This document shows positions 1 to 11,570 of a stretch of DNA of 64,000 nucleotides, one piece after another. The stretch comes from Cranoglanis bouderius (Eukaryota > Chordata > Actinopteri > Siluriformes > Cranoglanididae). Location of the stretch: assembly GCA_023630585.1 (NCBI GenBank), contig CM042539.1:4894755-4958754 (forward strand). The letters are read 5' to 3'. The first letter of the stretch is position 1; every line of letters begins with the position of its first letter. The notes beneath the pieces are model-generated. The model saw only the letters and a list, made by a program, of their open reading frames with translations, was not told the DNA's origin and searched no databases. The position numbers and the translations under genes were made by a program.

Positions 1-230
1 TACAACGAATAAATAAATTAAATAAATATTGATACTTGTTCTGTGTCATTACTGCAATCACACGTGCAGATGATTTTCTGTAAAACACATTTAAAATAAT
101 TTTTTGAAGGTTATTTTTTATTTCTATTGTTTATTCTGAATAAAAAAAATAATGCAGGTGTATAGTAGCTGTCACAATATATAGGGTAAAGTATGACATT
201 TAATCAGTTTACTTTTTCTTTTCAATGAGA

Positions 231-234
<4 letters not shown>

Positions 235-281
<47 letters not shown>
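235..281 (+). repeat. (TG)n microsatellite next to a stag1 acceptor
   Basis: About 23 TG dinucleotides end eight bases before the acceptor AG at 288-289. The following exon is flanked on its other side by (AC)n at 438-456. Confidence 0.98.
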
Positions 282-284
<3 letters not shown>

Positions 285-289
285 TTCAG

Positions 290-3200
290 CTTCATGAGCA
301 TGCAGCATATCTGGTAGACAGTTTGTGGGACAGCTCTCAGGAGCTGCTGAAGGACTGGGACTGTATGATTGAGCTGCTACTGGAGGAACCTGTACAGGGA
401 GAGGAAGGTAACAGCACTGACTATATACGCGCGCGCGCACACACACACACACACACTTTACCATCAGCTATAATCATGTGCTGTGTGTGGTTTCAGTGCT
501 GGGAGACAGACATGAGAGCTCTCTGATCGAGTTAATGGTGTGCACCATCAGACAGGCGGCCGAGGCTCACCCCCCTGTGGGCCGGGGAACGGGGAAGAGG
601 GTACACACTCCTGCTGTGGCATTATAATGTGTTGAATTTGTGTTCCATGGATATTCATGTGATGTTAATGTGATGTGTTCTGCTGTGACTCCTCAGGTTC
701 TCACTGCTAAAGAAAAGAAAACTCAGATTGATGATAAGAACAAACTGACTGAGCATTTCATCATCGCACTGCCCATGCTCCTGTCAAAGGTGTGTTTCCT
801 CATACTGTAGGGAAAAATTACGAGCATCATCATAGATCACATACCTGTTCACAAACCTTTACTGTGTTTTAGTACACTTTATAGCCAAAAGTATGTGCAT
901 CCCTGACCATCACACCCGTATGAGGTTCTTCCCCAAACTGTTACCACAAAGTCTGGAGCACACAATTGTATAGAACGTCTTTGTACACTGTAGCATTACA
1001 GTTTCCCTTCACTGGAACTAAGAGGCCCAAACCTGTTCCAGCATGACACAAAGTGCACAAAACAAGCTCCATGAAGACATGGTATGTGAAGGTTGGAAGA
1101 AGGTGGAAGAAGAACTGGAGTGTCCTGCACAGAGCCCTGACCTCAACCCCACTGAACACCTCTGGGATGAACTGGAACTGGAGCCTCCTCACCCAACATC
1201 AGCACCTGACCTCAACCTCACTAATGCTCTTGTAGCTGAATGAACACAAATCCCCACAGCCACGCCCCAAAATCTAGTGGAAAGCCTTCCCAGAAGAATG
1301 GAGCAAAAGGGGAATAAATCTGGAACGAGATGTTCAACATATGAGTGTGATAGTCAGGGGTGCACATACTTTGTGTCATTGTGTGTGTGTGTAGAACATG
1401 TATCATGCATGAACATGTACATATAGGAGTAAAAGATTTTGCAGTCATACAGTTACAGCAGATTTCATTAAAATGTATTTTTACTGAATAAAAACAAATA
1501 AATAGTATTTTAAATTAATTTAATTTAATCGTACAATAACATCTTGGATATAGACGCAGACTTGTTCAGACATGTACCCTGTTTTTGATATGTAGTTATT
1601 CTGTGTGTATGTACTGTATACATTTATTCCTTAATCATTTTTAGGTCATTTAAATATTATCACTACTACTATTTAAATATTAAGTGCATTAAATAATCAT
1701 ATTTAGCTTTACCTATGCTTTTAGTATTCTAATACCAGGGTGCCAATATTTTTAATGGCGTATCCTACATCCTAGCTCTAAATATTCTGCATATCCAGGA
1801 TGTTCCAACTCTGTTCATGTTGGTTTCTTGTCTCCGGCTCTCTGCAGTATCAGGCGGACGCTGAGAAAGTGGCTAACCTCCTGCAGATCCCTCAGTATTT
1901 TGACCTGGAGGTGTACAGCTCTGGCCGAATGGAAAAGGTTTTGTATATGTTTCACGTACAGAGTTTGTGCTGTATGGAGCAGAGGGAGGAGTCACTGCGC
2001 GCTTTATACCACTCGCTATTCACTGTACAGCAAGTTATTTTCACTCTCCAGAGTTTTATAGTCTCAAAAACATAGAGATTCTCCAAAGAACATCCGACAT
2101 CCAGTACACGGATGAGAGCTTGCTGTGTACTGTATAAATGAACTATGACTGGGCTAACAAATAAATTTCTCATCTCTCCACCCACTGAGGAAGTGGAAGC
2201 TCCAAGAAACCCGGACACCTAACTGACACAAGTGGTAGCTAACCTAATGGAAAAACATATGGTGAGCTAGTTAAGTGCATTAATACAGACTAAGGGAAAT
2301 TAATCAGTATATGATGATCATCCTCTTCTAACAAAGTGCCTAATGTAGTCCACAAGTCGTTTTGGCAATGTGGTGTTCTGTCCTTACACCGCATCACCAG
2401 TGTCTTTATTTACTTACAGCAGGAGAGTTATATGATGGCTTTATTTTGCTCAGTTTCTTTAGGATACCGAGTTCCTGCGTGTTTCTGATTATAAAAATAT
2501 CATCCATCATCAGTTCACGCTGATTAATCGACCTAGTAAAGACTTCTGCCAGATTGTGACTCGACTGATGTGTGTAGTAGAGCATGCCGTCGAATTTGGG
2601 ATGATGCATTGCAGTGATGTGTGTTCATTTTAAACATCACTACATACCAGATGTTTACTATCCAGCACACAACGCACTCCCACAATTCCACACTAAATCC
2701 CACAATGCAATGGGATAAGTAAGTGTCGAGTCAATACAGGGTATGCTAATTAATGCACATTGCTGTTTGAGACACGGGGAACATGTGACTTGTACAGGGA
2801 ATAACGTGTGGACTGATAGTCATGTGACTTTGTGCTTATGTCACAGTACCATCTCACAACAATACACACACCATTTAGTGAATCACATCTGTAACGCACA
2901 GCACTCAGATTTGAGGAATAGTGAGTGCAAAGCGATTTCAAACACATTGTGTTAAAATAAACTGTGTGTGTGTGTGTGTCTGTCTTTCTCAGCATCTGGA
3001 TGCCCTGCTGAAGCAGATCAAGCTGGTGGTGGAGAAGCACACTGAGACAGAGGTTTTGGAGGCGTGCAGTAAGACCTACAGCATCCTGTGCAGTGAGGAG
3101 TACACCATCATGAACCGCGTGGACATCGCCCGCAGCCAGCTCATCGACGAGCTCTCCGACCGCTTCAACCACTCTGTGGAGGACCTGCTGCAGGAGGTGA

Positions 3201-4137
3201 GTTCTCAAACACACAGGAACGTTCCTATACACCATCAATGACAGGAAATCGTACTTATCGGTAAATAATTTAATCTGAAACATTATATTTGGTGATAAAA
3301 TTGTGATGTTTCTTCCTTAATCCTGCAGAAAAGTACAGATTATAAAAGAGTTCTGTCTGCACTGTTTATAGCTCCGCCCACATTGCCCTGTTCGGTTCTC
3401 TTGGTATACTGCAAAACCAAATTCACCACCGGCTCTTGCTTACAGTACCATTCACTCAGTAATGTAGATAATAAATGTGAGAACGTGAGATTTGTTAGTG
3501 AACTACAGTCTGGTGGAAAAGCACTGTGATCTAAATGATTAGGTAATCTAATAATTTTTTATTTTTTGGAAAACAAACTAATGGTATATGAGGAAACAGT
3601 GTGTATATTGATTATTGCACATTGAAGTTAAACTTTATTGTTGTTTTTTTCAGGGCGATGAAGCCGATGATGATGACATCTACAGTGTTCTCTCATCTCT
3701 GAAGAAACTCACTGCTTTCCACAAGTAAGACATTCTTTTAAAAGGTTTCCTCAATTTATTGATCTGTTTTATCTGTAAAACTGATTCAGCGTGCATTAAT
3801 CCTCCTTTCATCACATCCTGCTCAGTGCTCACGACCTGACCAAATGGGACTTGTTTAAAAACTGCTACCGCTTGCTGAAGATGGGGATAGAGCAGGGCTC
3901 GATGCCGGAGCAGGTACGAGACCGTGTGAGTGATTAGTTCGCTGCTACATGTGATGATGTGTCCGTGTAGTCATGTAGGTTCTGTGTGTTCAGATTGCAG
4001 TGCAGGCTCTTCAATGTTCTCATTACTCCATCCTGTGGCAGCTGGTGCGCATCACTGAGGGTTCTCCATCCAAGGTACATTGATCCTATCGAGTAGCTCT
4101 GATTATTATTGATGTGTTTAAGACAGATACAGTACAC

Positions 4138-4176
<39 letters not shown>

Positions 4177-4683
4177 CTCCTCGTTCTCAGGATGACCTTC
4201 TCACTCTGAGAAGAGTGGTGAAGTCGTTCCTGGCCGTGTGTCAGCAGTGTCTGTCGAATGTCAACACTCCTGTTAAAGAACAGGTGAGAGAAGCTCAGGA
4301 GGTTAAACGTTTAACCACTTTAAAGAAGGTGTTGATTAATTTTATATAACAGCAGCTCTGACAGTAGTACGGCTGCACATCACAGGTTTATATTAATGCC
4401 CTCGTTTTAATACGTTATCGTTTGTATAGTAACAGCTCATTCACAGGGCCTCCTTACGTGTTCACAGGCGTTCATGTTGCTGTGTGACCTGCTGATGATC
4501 TTCAGTCACCAGCTGACCACGGGGTCCAGAGAGGCCCTGCAGCCGCTGGTGTTTAATCCTGACAACACGCTGCAGAGTGAGCTGCTCAGCTTCGTCCTCG
4601 ATCACGTCTTTATCGACCAGGATGACGAGAACCAGAGCATGGGTGTGTGCCCTGTCCTTTTCTCCCTGACCTCCTCAATCATG

Positions 4684-4732
<49 letters not shown>

Positions 4733-4912
4733 CTACTAATAGACACTAATACACATTGGGGTGTAAGAGGAATAAAACGCTTGGGGATGTGCTGTTATAG
4801 GAAAATAATCAACTTTGGGGTGGTAACAGTAACTCTGCTTCATCACACCACCCTGTCACTCAGTATTTTAAACACACACTCAGTGTTTATTACTTGCTTA
4901 TCACAGCCTTTA

Positions 4913-4983
<71 letters not shown>

Positions 4984-7933
4984 GTGATGAGGAAGATGAA
5001 GCAAATAAAATTGAAGCTTTACACAAGAGGAGGAATCTACTCGCTGCTTTCAGTAAGCTGATCATTTACGACATTGTGGACATGCCCGCAGCAGCAGACA
5101 TTTTTAAACACTATATGAAGGTACAGTAACGTTACTGTTTGTTTTTTTAAGATATATACTGGGTGCTGAGATTATTTATCAATCGTTTTGACTTTTCTTC
5201 TTCAGTACTATAACGATTATGGTGACATCATCAAGGAGACTCTGAGTAAGACCAGACAGACAGATAAGATCCAGTGTGCCAAAACTCTCATACTCAGTTT
5301 GCAGCAGGTGAGTTTTTAATTAAAGTTTACTTTAGTTTACTTCTTTAACAGCTTCTTTTTAGACATGAGGTTTCTACTCATTCAGTTTTAATCTGCAGTT
5401 TGTTTATGTTTTTTATTACTAAATCTCAGCAAAAGTAAATGCCATGGTTCATATGGTGTATTATAAAAGTGTCAAGTGTCAACCACAATGTGATATTTTT
5501 GCCCCGTCTCCCCATATCAGTGGGGTAACTCACTAATGAACCCGTGGCAGTGGGGTGGCTGGGGCTCAGGTGGTACAGCGGGTTGTCCACTAATCACAGG
5601 GTTGGCGGTTCAATTCCTGGCCCACGTGCCGAAGTGTCCTTGGGCAAGACCCTGAACCCCAAGTTGCTCCCAGTGTGTGTGCTGTGGGTGTGTATGTGGG
5701 TGTATTTGTGTGTGTGTGAATGTGGGTGTGTATGTGTGTGGGTGGGTGGGTGTGTATGTGTGTGGGTGGGTGGGTGTGTGTGTGTGTGGGTGGGTGGGTG
5801 TGTGTGTGTGTGTGTATGTGGGTGTGTGTGTGTGTGTGTGTATGTGGGGGTGTGTGCGTGTGTGTATGTGTGTGGGTGGGTGTGTGTGTATGTGGGTGTG
5901 TATGTATGTGGGTGGGTGTGTATGTATGTGGGTGGGTGTGGGTGTGGGTGTGTGTATGTGTGTGGGTGGGTGTGTATGTGTGTGGGTGGGTGGGTGTGTA
6001 TGTGGGGGTGTGTGTGTGTATGTGGGTGTGTGTATGTGTGTATGTGGGTGTGTGTATGTGTGTGTGTATGTGGGGGTGGGTGTGTATGTGGGTGTGTGTA
6101 TGTGGGGGTGGGTGTGTATGTGGGTGTGTATGTGTGTGGGTGGGTGGGTGTGTGTGTATGTGGGTGTGTATGTGTGTGGGTGGGGGTGGGGAGGGGTTGT
6201 GTGGATGTGTGTGTGTGTGTGTGTGTGTGGCTGTATGAGAAACAGTGTAAAGCACTTTGTAGAACCGTTAAGGTTACACAGCACTATATAAGTGCAGACC
6301 ATTTACCATTTGTGTACATGTGCCTGTCTCTTTTGTCCTAATTACAGATTTTTGTTTCTTTCTGTGCCTTCTCTTGTCTTCTCTCAGCTCTTTAATGAGC
6401 TCGTGCAGGATCAGGGGCCAAATTTGGACCGAACCTCTTCCCATGTGAGTGGCATTAAAGAGCTGGCTCGCCGTTTCGCTCTGACTTTCGGACTGGACCA
6501 AATCAAAACCAGAGAGGCCGTAGCGACTCTGCACAAGTGAGATCTTCTGTTTCATCACAACATGTTTCTTTTTAACTATTCCTCTAAAGATCTAGCTGTG
6601 TCCTAAAGAGTGTGTCTGTGTGTGTGATGTTTTCAGGGATGGGATCGACTTTGCGTTCAAGTTTCCGAACCCTAAAGGAGCAGAGTATCCTCCACCCAAC
6701 TTGGCTTTCCTGGAAGTGTTGTGCGAGTTCTCTTCTAAACTCCTCCGTCAGGATAAAAAGACTGTGTAAGTCTGAACAGCAGTGATGAGGATATTGGTGT
6801 GTGTGTGTGTGTGTGCATGTGCGCGGGCTCTCACTGTCCTCTTGTCTGTCACAGCCACTCGTACCTGGAGAAGTTCATGACAGAGTACATGATGGAGCGG
6901 AGGGAGGACGTGTGGTTGCCGCTGATCGCCTACAGGAACTCTCTGCTGACGGGAGGTGATGAGGACCGCATGTCTGTGACGACAGGCAGCACGACGAGCC
7001 GAGCCAGCACCGTACGCAGCAAGAGGGGCCGACCGCCGCTACACAAGAAACGCACCGACGGTGAGACGTTACTGTGTATAAGGGCTGTACTATTCCTTTA
7101 AAACATTGTGCATTGTATCATATAAAACAACAGAAGGAGAAAATCTGTCAGTTATCATTTTATAATAACTATTAAAAATGCACTAGGTAAGATTTGTCAT
7201 AAGTAGCTGGCATTAAAGAAGATTTTACTTTTTGTTTCACATTATTTTTACTCCTTGAGCCCTGCCCCATTCACGTCCATGTACACAAAGCCCCTCCCCC
7301 TAGAATCTACGCTTTAGGTAGCTTTCTGACTAGCATTAGCATAAGAAAGCATTGCCATGACGATCACTTTCACGTGCACTCAACTGCTTGAACGTTATTA
7401 CACTATAAACATGCTAAATTCGGCACATAATTATTTATGAGGATGTTCATGAGTGCAGTCGCTGTACTTTTCTTCTTTGTAATAAGCTCTTAAAATACAT
7501 ATGTTCCTGATCCACTATGTAAAACAAGCCATTCAAACAATTCAGTACTTTATACAGACCTGAGGTGCTGATTCTGTGTTCAGCTTCATCCCCTTCACCA
7601 GTAATGAACTACCCCATCTTAGAAAAAGGCTGATAATGGCTATATTTATTATGTATAACGTATATATTTGTGTGTGTGTGTGTGTGTAGCAGCAGACGAG
7701 AGTGTGGACGGCTCATGGGTGATGCGTAATGACACCATTCAGACTCCCGGAGGTCTGCAGACGCCACAGCTCACCTCCACGGTGCTGAGGGAGAACCCAC
7801 GCCAAGCAGCGGAACACGTCCCTGACCAGGACTCGTCTGAGCCCGGCTCTGAACCTGACTACATTCACAAGTACACACCTGCTCTAAACACACACACACA
7901 CTATTGATTCATTATTAAAGGATTATGGGTCAC

Positions 7934-7970
<37 letters not shown>

Positions 7971-8837
7971 TATCAGTCAACAGATGCAGATGTCATGGCT
8001 GGACCAGCAGAAGATGGAGGAGGTGAACAGGAAAGAGAGAGGAGGAATGAACTACATGAAGGCGCGGAGTGGAGGCGTACGGCAGCAAGTGTGAGTTGTG
8101 TTAGATTTTCAGGTGTGTGTGTGTGTGTGAGTGAGAGTGAGACGTTAGTTAATAATGCGCAGGTTACACAGCTCAGACTCCTGCAGCGTTCAGTCTAACC
8201 CACACCGTCTCCTGAAGTGGAACCCCTCACGGGCCCGGTGTTCTCCTCACGGGCCCGGTGTTCTCCTCACGGGCCCACATTAACCCGTAAACTTGCTGCG
8301 TGCTTTGTTTCAGACGGGGCTTAATGGAGGACGACGCTGAGCCCATCTTCGAGGATGTGATGATGTCATCGCGTGGACAGTTGGAGGACATGAACGAGGA
8401 GTTTGAGGACACCATGGTGATAGATCTGGTGAGACATTCACTAAAACATCATCAGTGGATCTTTGGCTATGAGCAGATTTGGAAAAGTTTTTTTTTTTTT
8501 TTAATTAATATTTTCATCTCAGCCGCCATCGAGAAACAGACGCGAGAGAGCCGAACTCAGACCAGACTTTTTTGACTCGACGGCAATTATAGAAGACGAT
8601 TCGGTGAGTAACGTGTTGTTATAAATTAGAAGGTTAGCACCAGGAAAATATGCAGCTTAAAGATGAAAAGGGTTTAACAGCAGAACATCTGTATTTAATA
8701 TTAAATTATATACTTTATTGATTTAAGAAGGTAATGTCTTTTTTCCTCGGTGTGAATTTGCAGTTAAACTCGTCCTGTATTTAGCAGTAATATTATATCG
8801 TATGTGTTCACAGGGATTCGGTATGCAGATGTTTTGA
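290..8837 (+). CDS. stag1: Cohesin subunit SA-1 (STAG1), C-terminal 785 residues, 20 exons
   Basis: This is the 3' part of the gene for the HEAT-repeat cohesin subunit that binds RAD21 and loads cohesin on chromatin in the nucleus. Exons: 290-407, 497-600, 697-789, 1848-1937, 2993-3196, 3654-3724, 3826-3913, 3994-4074, 4191-4283, 4468-4642, 4981-5120, 5206-5307, 6388-6536, 6637-6765, 6855-7060, 7690-7870, 7977-8090, 8314-8428, 8523-8603, 8814-8837. All introns are GT-AG, phases are consistent, and the total is 2358 nt including TGA. The product runs from LHEHAAYLVDSLWDSSQELL to DDSGFGMQMF. STAG1 rather than STAG2 is indicated by MMERREDVWLPLIAYRNS, RGRPPLHKKR, NYMKARSGGVRQQVRGLMED and the MF ending. 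The segment covers the middle to C-terminal HEAT repeats and the disordered acidic tail. The N-terminal half and start lie left of the window. Several acceptors abut (TG)n tracts, and a SINE and a mariner remnant sit in introns. Which teleost copy (a or b) this is cannot be told. Confidence 0.97.
428..456 (+). repeat. (CG)n(CA)n microsatellite inside an 89-bp stag1 intron
   Basis: A short alternating CG run passes directly into (AC)n. It fills about a third of the 89-base intron 408-496, so its length must be limited by splicing. Alternating purine-pyrimidine DNA of this kind can adopt Z-form. Confidence 0.95.
871..1385. mobile_element. Tc1/mariner-derived non-autonomous element in a stag1 intron
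   Basis: The ends form an imperfect inverted repeat: AAAGTATGTGCATCCCTGAC near 888-907 reappears as its complement near 1352-1372, with match continuing inward through a CATATG/CGTATG block. Inside, on the + strand, SPDLNPTEHLWDELE (about 1132-1177) resembles the region around the last catalytic acid of Tc1/mariner transposases. Most of the transposase is missing, so this is a defective copy. Outer boundaries are approximate. Confidence 0.75.
4143..4175 (+). repeat. (TG)n microsatellite before a stag1 acceptor
   Basis: About 16 TG units end 15 bases before the exon that begins at 4191. The remaining polypyrimidine tract is short. Confidence 0.97.
4686..4730 (+). repeat. (CA)n microsatellite near the start of a stag1 intron
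   Basis: About 22 CA units begin roughly 40 bases after the donor at 4643. They lie in the same 338-base intron as the (TG)n run at 4915-4978, to which they are complementary. Confidence 0.97.
4915..4978 (+). repeat. (TG)n microsatellite serving as the acceptor tract of a stag1 exon
   Basis: About 31 TG units run directly into TTAG, the acceptor of the exon starting at 4981. No conventional polypyrimidine tract is present between them. Confidence 0.98.
5555..6313 (+). mobile_element. tRNA-derived SINE with an internally expanded G/T-rich array
   Basis: The head has RNA polymerase III promoter-like boxes: GGCTCAGGTGG at 5563-5573 (A-box-like) and GGTTCAATTCC at 5607-5617 (B-box). It continues into the fish SINE body (GTGTCCTTGGGCAAGACCCTG) and ends with GTGTAAAGCACTTTGTAG and a TATAAGTGCAGACCATTTACC tail. 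Between body and tail, 5686-6232 is a G/T-only array of GTGT, GTAT and GGGT blocks, which explains the very long overlapping open frames on both strands. The element lies in a stag1 intron. Long open frames here are not genes. Confidence 0.85.
5686..6232 (+). repeat. G/T-only minisatellite with GGGT runs
   Basis: This is about 545 bases of interspersed GTGT, GTAT, GGGTGGGTGGGT and GTGGGG blocks with essentially no cytosine on the + strand. Repeated clusters of three or more GGG runs make it a candidate G-quadruplex former in DNA and in stag1 pre-mRNA. Confidence 0.95.
7061..7689 (+). other. stag1 intron without recognised elements
   Basis: Intron between the exons ending at 7060 and starting at 7690. 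Apart from the (TG)n at the acceptor I see no coding sequence; the middle (about 7190-7380) is non-repetitive at the scale I can judge and may be an unrecognised dispersed repeat. Confidence 0.6.
7935..7967 (+). repeat. (TG)n microsatellite before a stag1 acceptor
   Basis: About 16 TG units precede TTTGTATCAG, the acceptor of the exon starting at 7977. Confidence 0.97.
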
Positions 8838-10320
8838 AGCAGATGTGTAGATTTGGTGGAGAATCACAACCAGCGACGCTGTTCTTCAGTCACACGAAGC
8901 CAACGTGTTTTAAAAATCACAAGTTCAACAATATTTTCAAGCAAAAAAGACTGACATGCTTTTCTCTGACCCGCTCACACGTTTCCTCACACAGATGATC
9001 GTACTGAGTGTAAGTGACGAGCGCCATGTCAGTGTCCATCTCCTCTGTTTTTGATATACGTATAACATCAATTTTTTGTCCCCGTAAATTTTGTTTTTAA
9101 ATCAAATCCTTTGTGTATTTTGGCACAGTTTAGATAAGACTGTGTGAATCGTGTACATACTGTATGTTTGTGTATGATCAGTGTTCTCATGTGGAGCTCC
9201 ACACACACTCTGTGCACAGAGGAGAAATGTGGAATATTCCAGATCCAGACCGCAGTGTTTACACTCTAACTGCTCCAGTTTCCTTCACACAGGATGTAAA
9301 CAACTCGCCACTTTACAGTTCAGTACATTTCATTTGGATTTTCTCTCCCTGGTGAAGGAATTCAGATTTAATGAGAGACTTTCTGTGACTCAAGTCCCCG
9401 CTGTATCACATTTACACGGTCCTGAGCGTCTTCATTATGGACGGGGACGCGAGGTCTCGGGTGTGTAAGTGCATCACGCTTCATTTGGACTCGATGTCGT
9501 GTCACTGCAGAGTCAGAAGCCTGGTTAGGACGGTGCCTATAGATCACACTACTGTTTTACACGTCTCACAGACACACACACACACACGGGCGTGTCACAC
9601 ATTCATTCCACATTTTTATCTTTAAATAAAGGTATTTAAAAAGTATTTTCATTTCAGTAAATTTGCCACAAAATCTAAGTGTTTGTTTTTTGCCTCCATG
9701 TTTTGCTGTATGTCCCCAGACTTTGAGCGTAAATCATTGACCTCCAGATCAGAATCTAATGTACGCTGTTTTTAATTTAGTTCCAAACTGAGTTCATGTT
9801 CAGTGAAATGTAGAAACTGTGCATTAAAATTAAAATTCAGTCGGTTTTTACTTTGTTCAGGGTCGAAGCTTGGTTCATATTTTCAGGAAGTTCTCCTGAT
9901 ACCCTGCTTGGAGTATTGGTCAAATAGATTTTATGTAGAAATCTACATTTTGTTTCAGTGTTGTTCAGTACAAACAAAATACATTTTAATAAAATGGATT
10001 ATTCATAAACACTCTGCTCCTGTGTGGGTTTTTATCAGATTTATGAAGAAAAACTGCAGGAACTAAAGAGATTCTGAGGATCCAAAAAAGTTTGTGTGTT
10101 TTATTATATTTGTTGTTTGTATTGTGTGTGCAGATAATGTCTCAGGTTTACGGTATGAGGATTTGGAGCCAGAGGACAAAATGACTCAAAAATGAGAATG
10201 ACTCTGAACACGCACACACACACACACACACGAAACATGAGGAATGGAGACAGCTGAAGTTTGTAAGCTATATTTACAACAGATCACTAACAATATGACC
10301 GGAGACATGAATAAACAGTT
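8838..10320 (+). other. stag1: stag1 3' untranslated region and downstream flank
   Basis: Following the TGA at 8835-8837 there is AT-rich sequence with no further open frame that fits the protein. Candidate AATAAA signals are at 9625-9630 and 10310-10315; the latter is followed within 30 bases by a T/G-rich stretch. The true 3' end is not determined. Confidence 0.6.
10310..10315 (+). terminator. Candidate polyadenylation signal of stag1
   Basis: AATAAA followed by TATGTGTTTTTGTGTC, which looks like a GU-rich downstream element. An earlier AATAAA at 9625 is an alternative. Confidence 0.4.
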
Positions 10321-10620
10321 TAAATATGTGTTTTTGTGTCTTTCTTGTTATCTGTACAGTACAAATAAGTTATTATAATAATGTTCACAGTGTGTCGAAA
10401 GTGTGATTTCACATTTTAAAGGGGAAAAACGGACAAAGCTTAGAACACGCAGGTAAGAGCTCGGCTTTACATGCCTCGGATAGGCATCACGGCCTCAGAA
10501 TGAGTCAAACACTTCAACACGCACTGATGATCTGCTGCACTGACAGCACTAAATAAGTTATGGAGATTTTAATGTTTCTGAATATTTGTATAGTTTATAT
10601 TTTTTGAATGGTTGAATAAT

Positions 10621-10721
10621 CAGTAGATGTGCGGTGGTTCAGCGGGTCGAGTCTCCTCACAGCTCCAGGGTTCAATCCCGAGTTCAGGAGTCTGTGTGGA
10701 GTTTTGCATGTTCTCCCTGAG
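10621..10721 (+). mobile_element. tRNA-derived SINE fragment
   Basis: Contains GTGGTTCAGCGGG (A-box-like), CTCCTCACAGCTCCAGG, the B-box GGTTCAATCCC at 10669-10679, and GTGTGGAGTTTTGCATG. These are familiar pieces of a fish SINE 5' region. It is truncated where the LINE begins. Confidence 0.75.
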
Positions 10722-11570
10722 ACTTTAGGAGCCCATTTATAACTGGACTTCCTGGCAGGCAGAAAACTGCCCCACAGGGATGTGTGCTCAGCCCTCTCTG
10801 GTACCCCCTGTTCACCTTTAACTGCTCTGCTAAGCACAGCTCCAACATCATCTCCAAATTTGCTGACGATACAACCATCCTGGGACTCATCCCCAACATT
10901 CTACAGAGAGGAGGTCAGTGCACATTTCAACAATCTCTCTCTGAATGTCAGCAAAAGGAGATGATTGAGGATTACAGGAAGTCACAGTCACCCCAGTGCG
11001 GTGGAAGTGTCCACCCTTGGTGTCCACATCTCCGAGGATCTCTCCTGGAGCCTCCACACAGACACGATAACGAGAGCAGCCCGTCAGCGTCTCTACTTTC
11101 TGAGGAGGATTAAGAGGTTTGGCATTTCCACTGACATAATCTCAAACTTCTACTGCTGCACCATCTTCCTCCAACTGTAAAGCTCTTCAGAGAGTGGTGA
11201 GAACAGCAGAACTCATCGCTGGAAACAAACTCTTGGCCTTACAGGGCATTTACCGAACACTGCTCTCACCCTGCTCATTTCCTGTTTGCGACACTGCTGT
11301 CAGGCAGACGTTTGTACTGCATCCAATCACGGACAACCAGACTGAAGAACAGTTTTTATCTCCAAGCCATCAGACTACTTAACAGCCAGAAGTCCTTCAA
11401 TGAACACTGCGATACTTTATTACTGCCACTCCCGGACTCTTAGATATTTACTATTCAGATTTAATATGTACTATTTATTGTACTAGTATTTACTGTTCTG
11501 CTACTTAATAACATGTCATTTCTGCCACTGTCTACCACTGTTTTCTCTGACCGTATTACATTACAGCATC
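10722..11570 (+). mobile_element. Defective non-LTR retrotransposon, reverse transcriptase fragment (part 1)
   Basis: Frames 10784-10920, about 10950-11160 and 11175-11390 give pieces of a CR1/L2/Rex-type reverse transcriptase: LSPLWYPLFTFNCSAKHSSN, the catalytic-type motif FADDTT, LNVSK, then LGVHISEDLSWSLHTDT and RLYFLRRIKRFGIS. Frame changes between these pieces show it is broken. The 3' UTR is interrupted at about 11571 by another LINE and resumes at about 12956. Confidence 0.85.

Noticed and set aside
5544..6341. Long cysteine/valine/glycine-rich or threonine/histidine-rich frames
   Set aside because: They translate the G/T-only array inside a SINE within a stag1 intron, in several frames on both strands.
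10140..10200. Possible alternative last exon of stag1 after a TTGTGTGTGCAG acceptor-like site
   Set aside because: The frame gives a short tail with no resemblance to known STAG1 ends, while the GFGMQMF exon at 8814 fits the family exactly.
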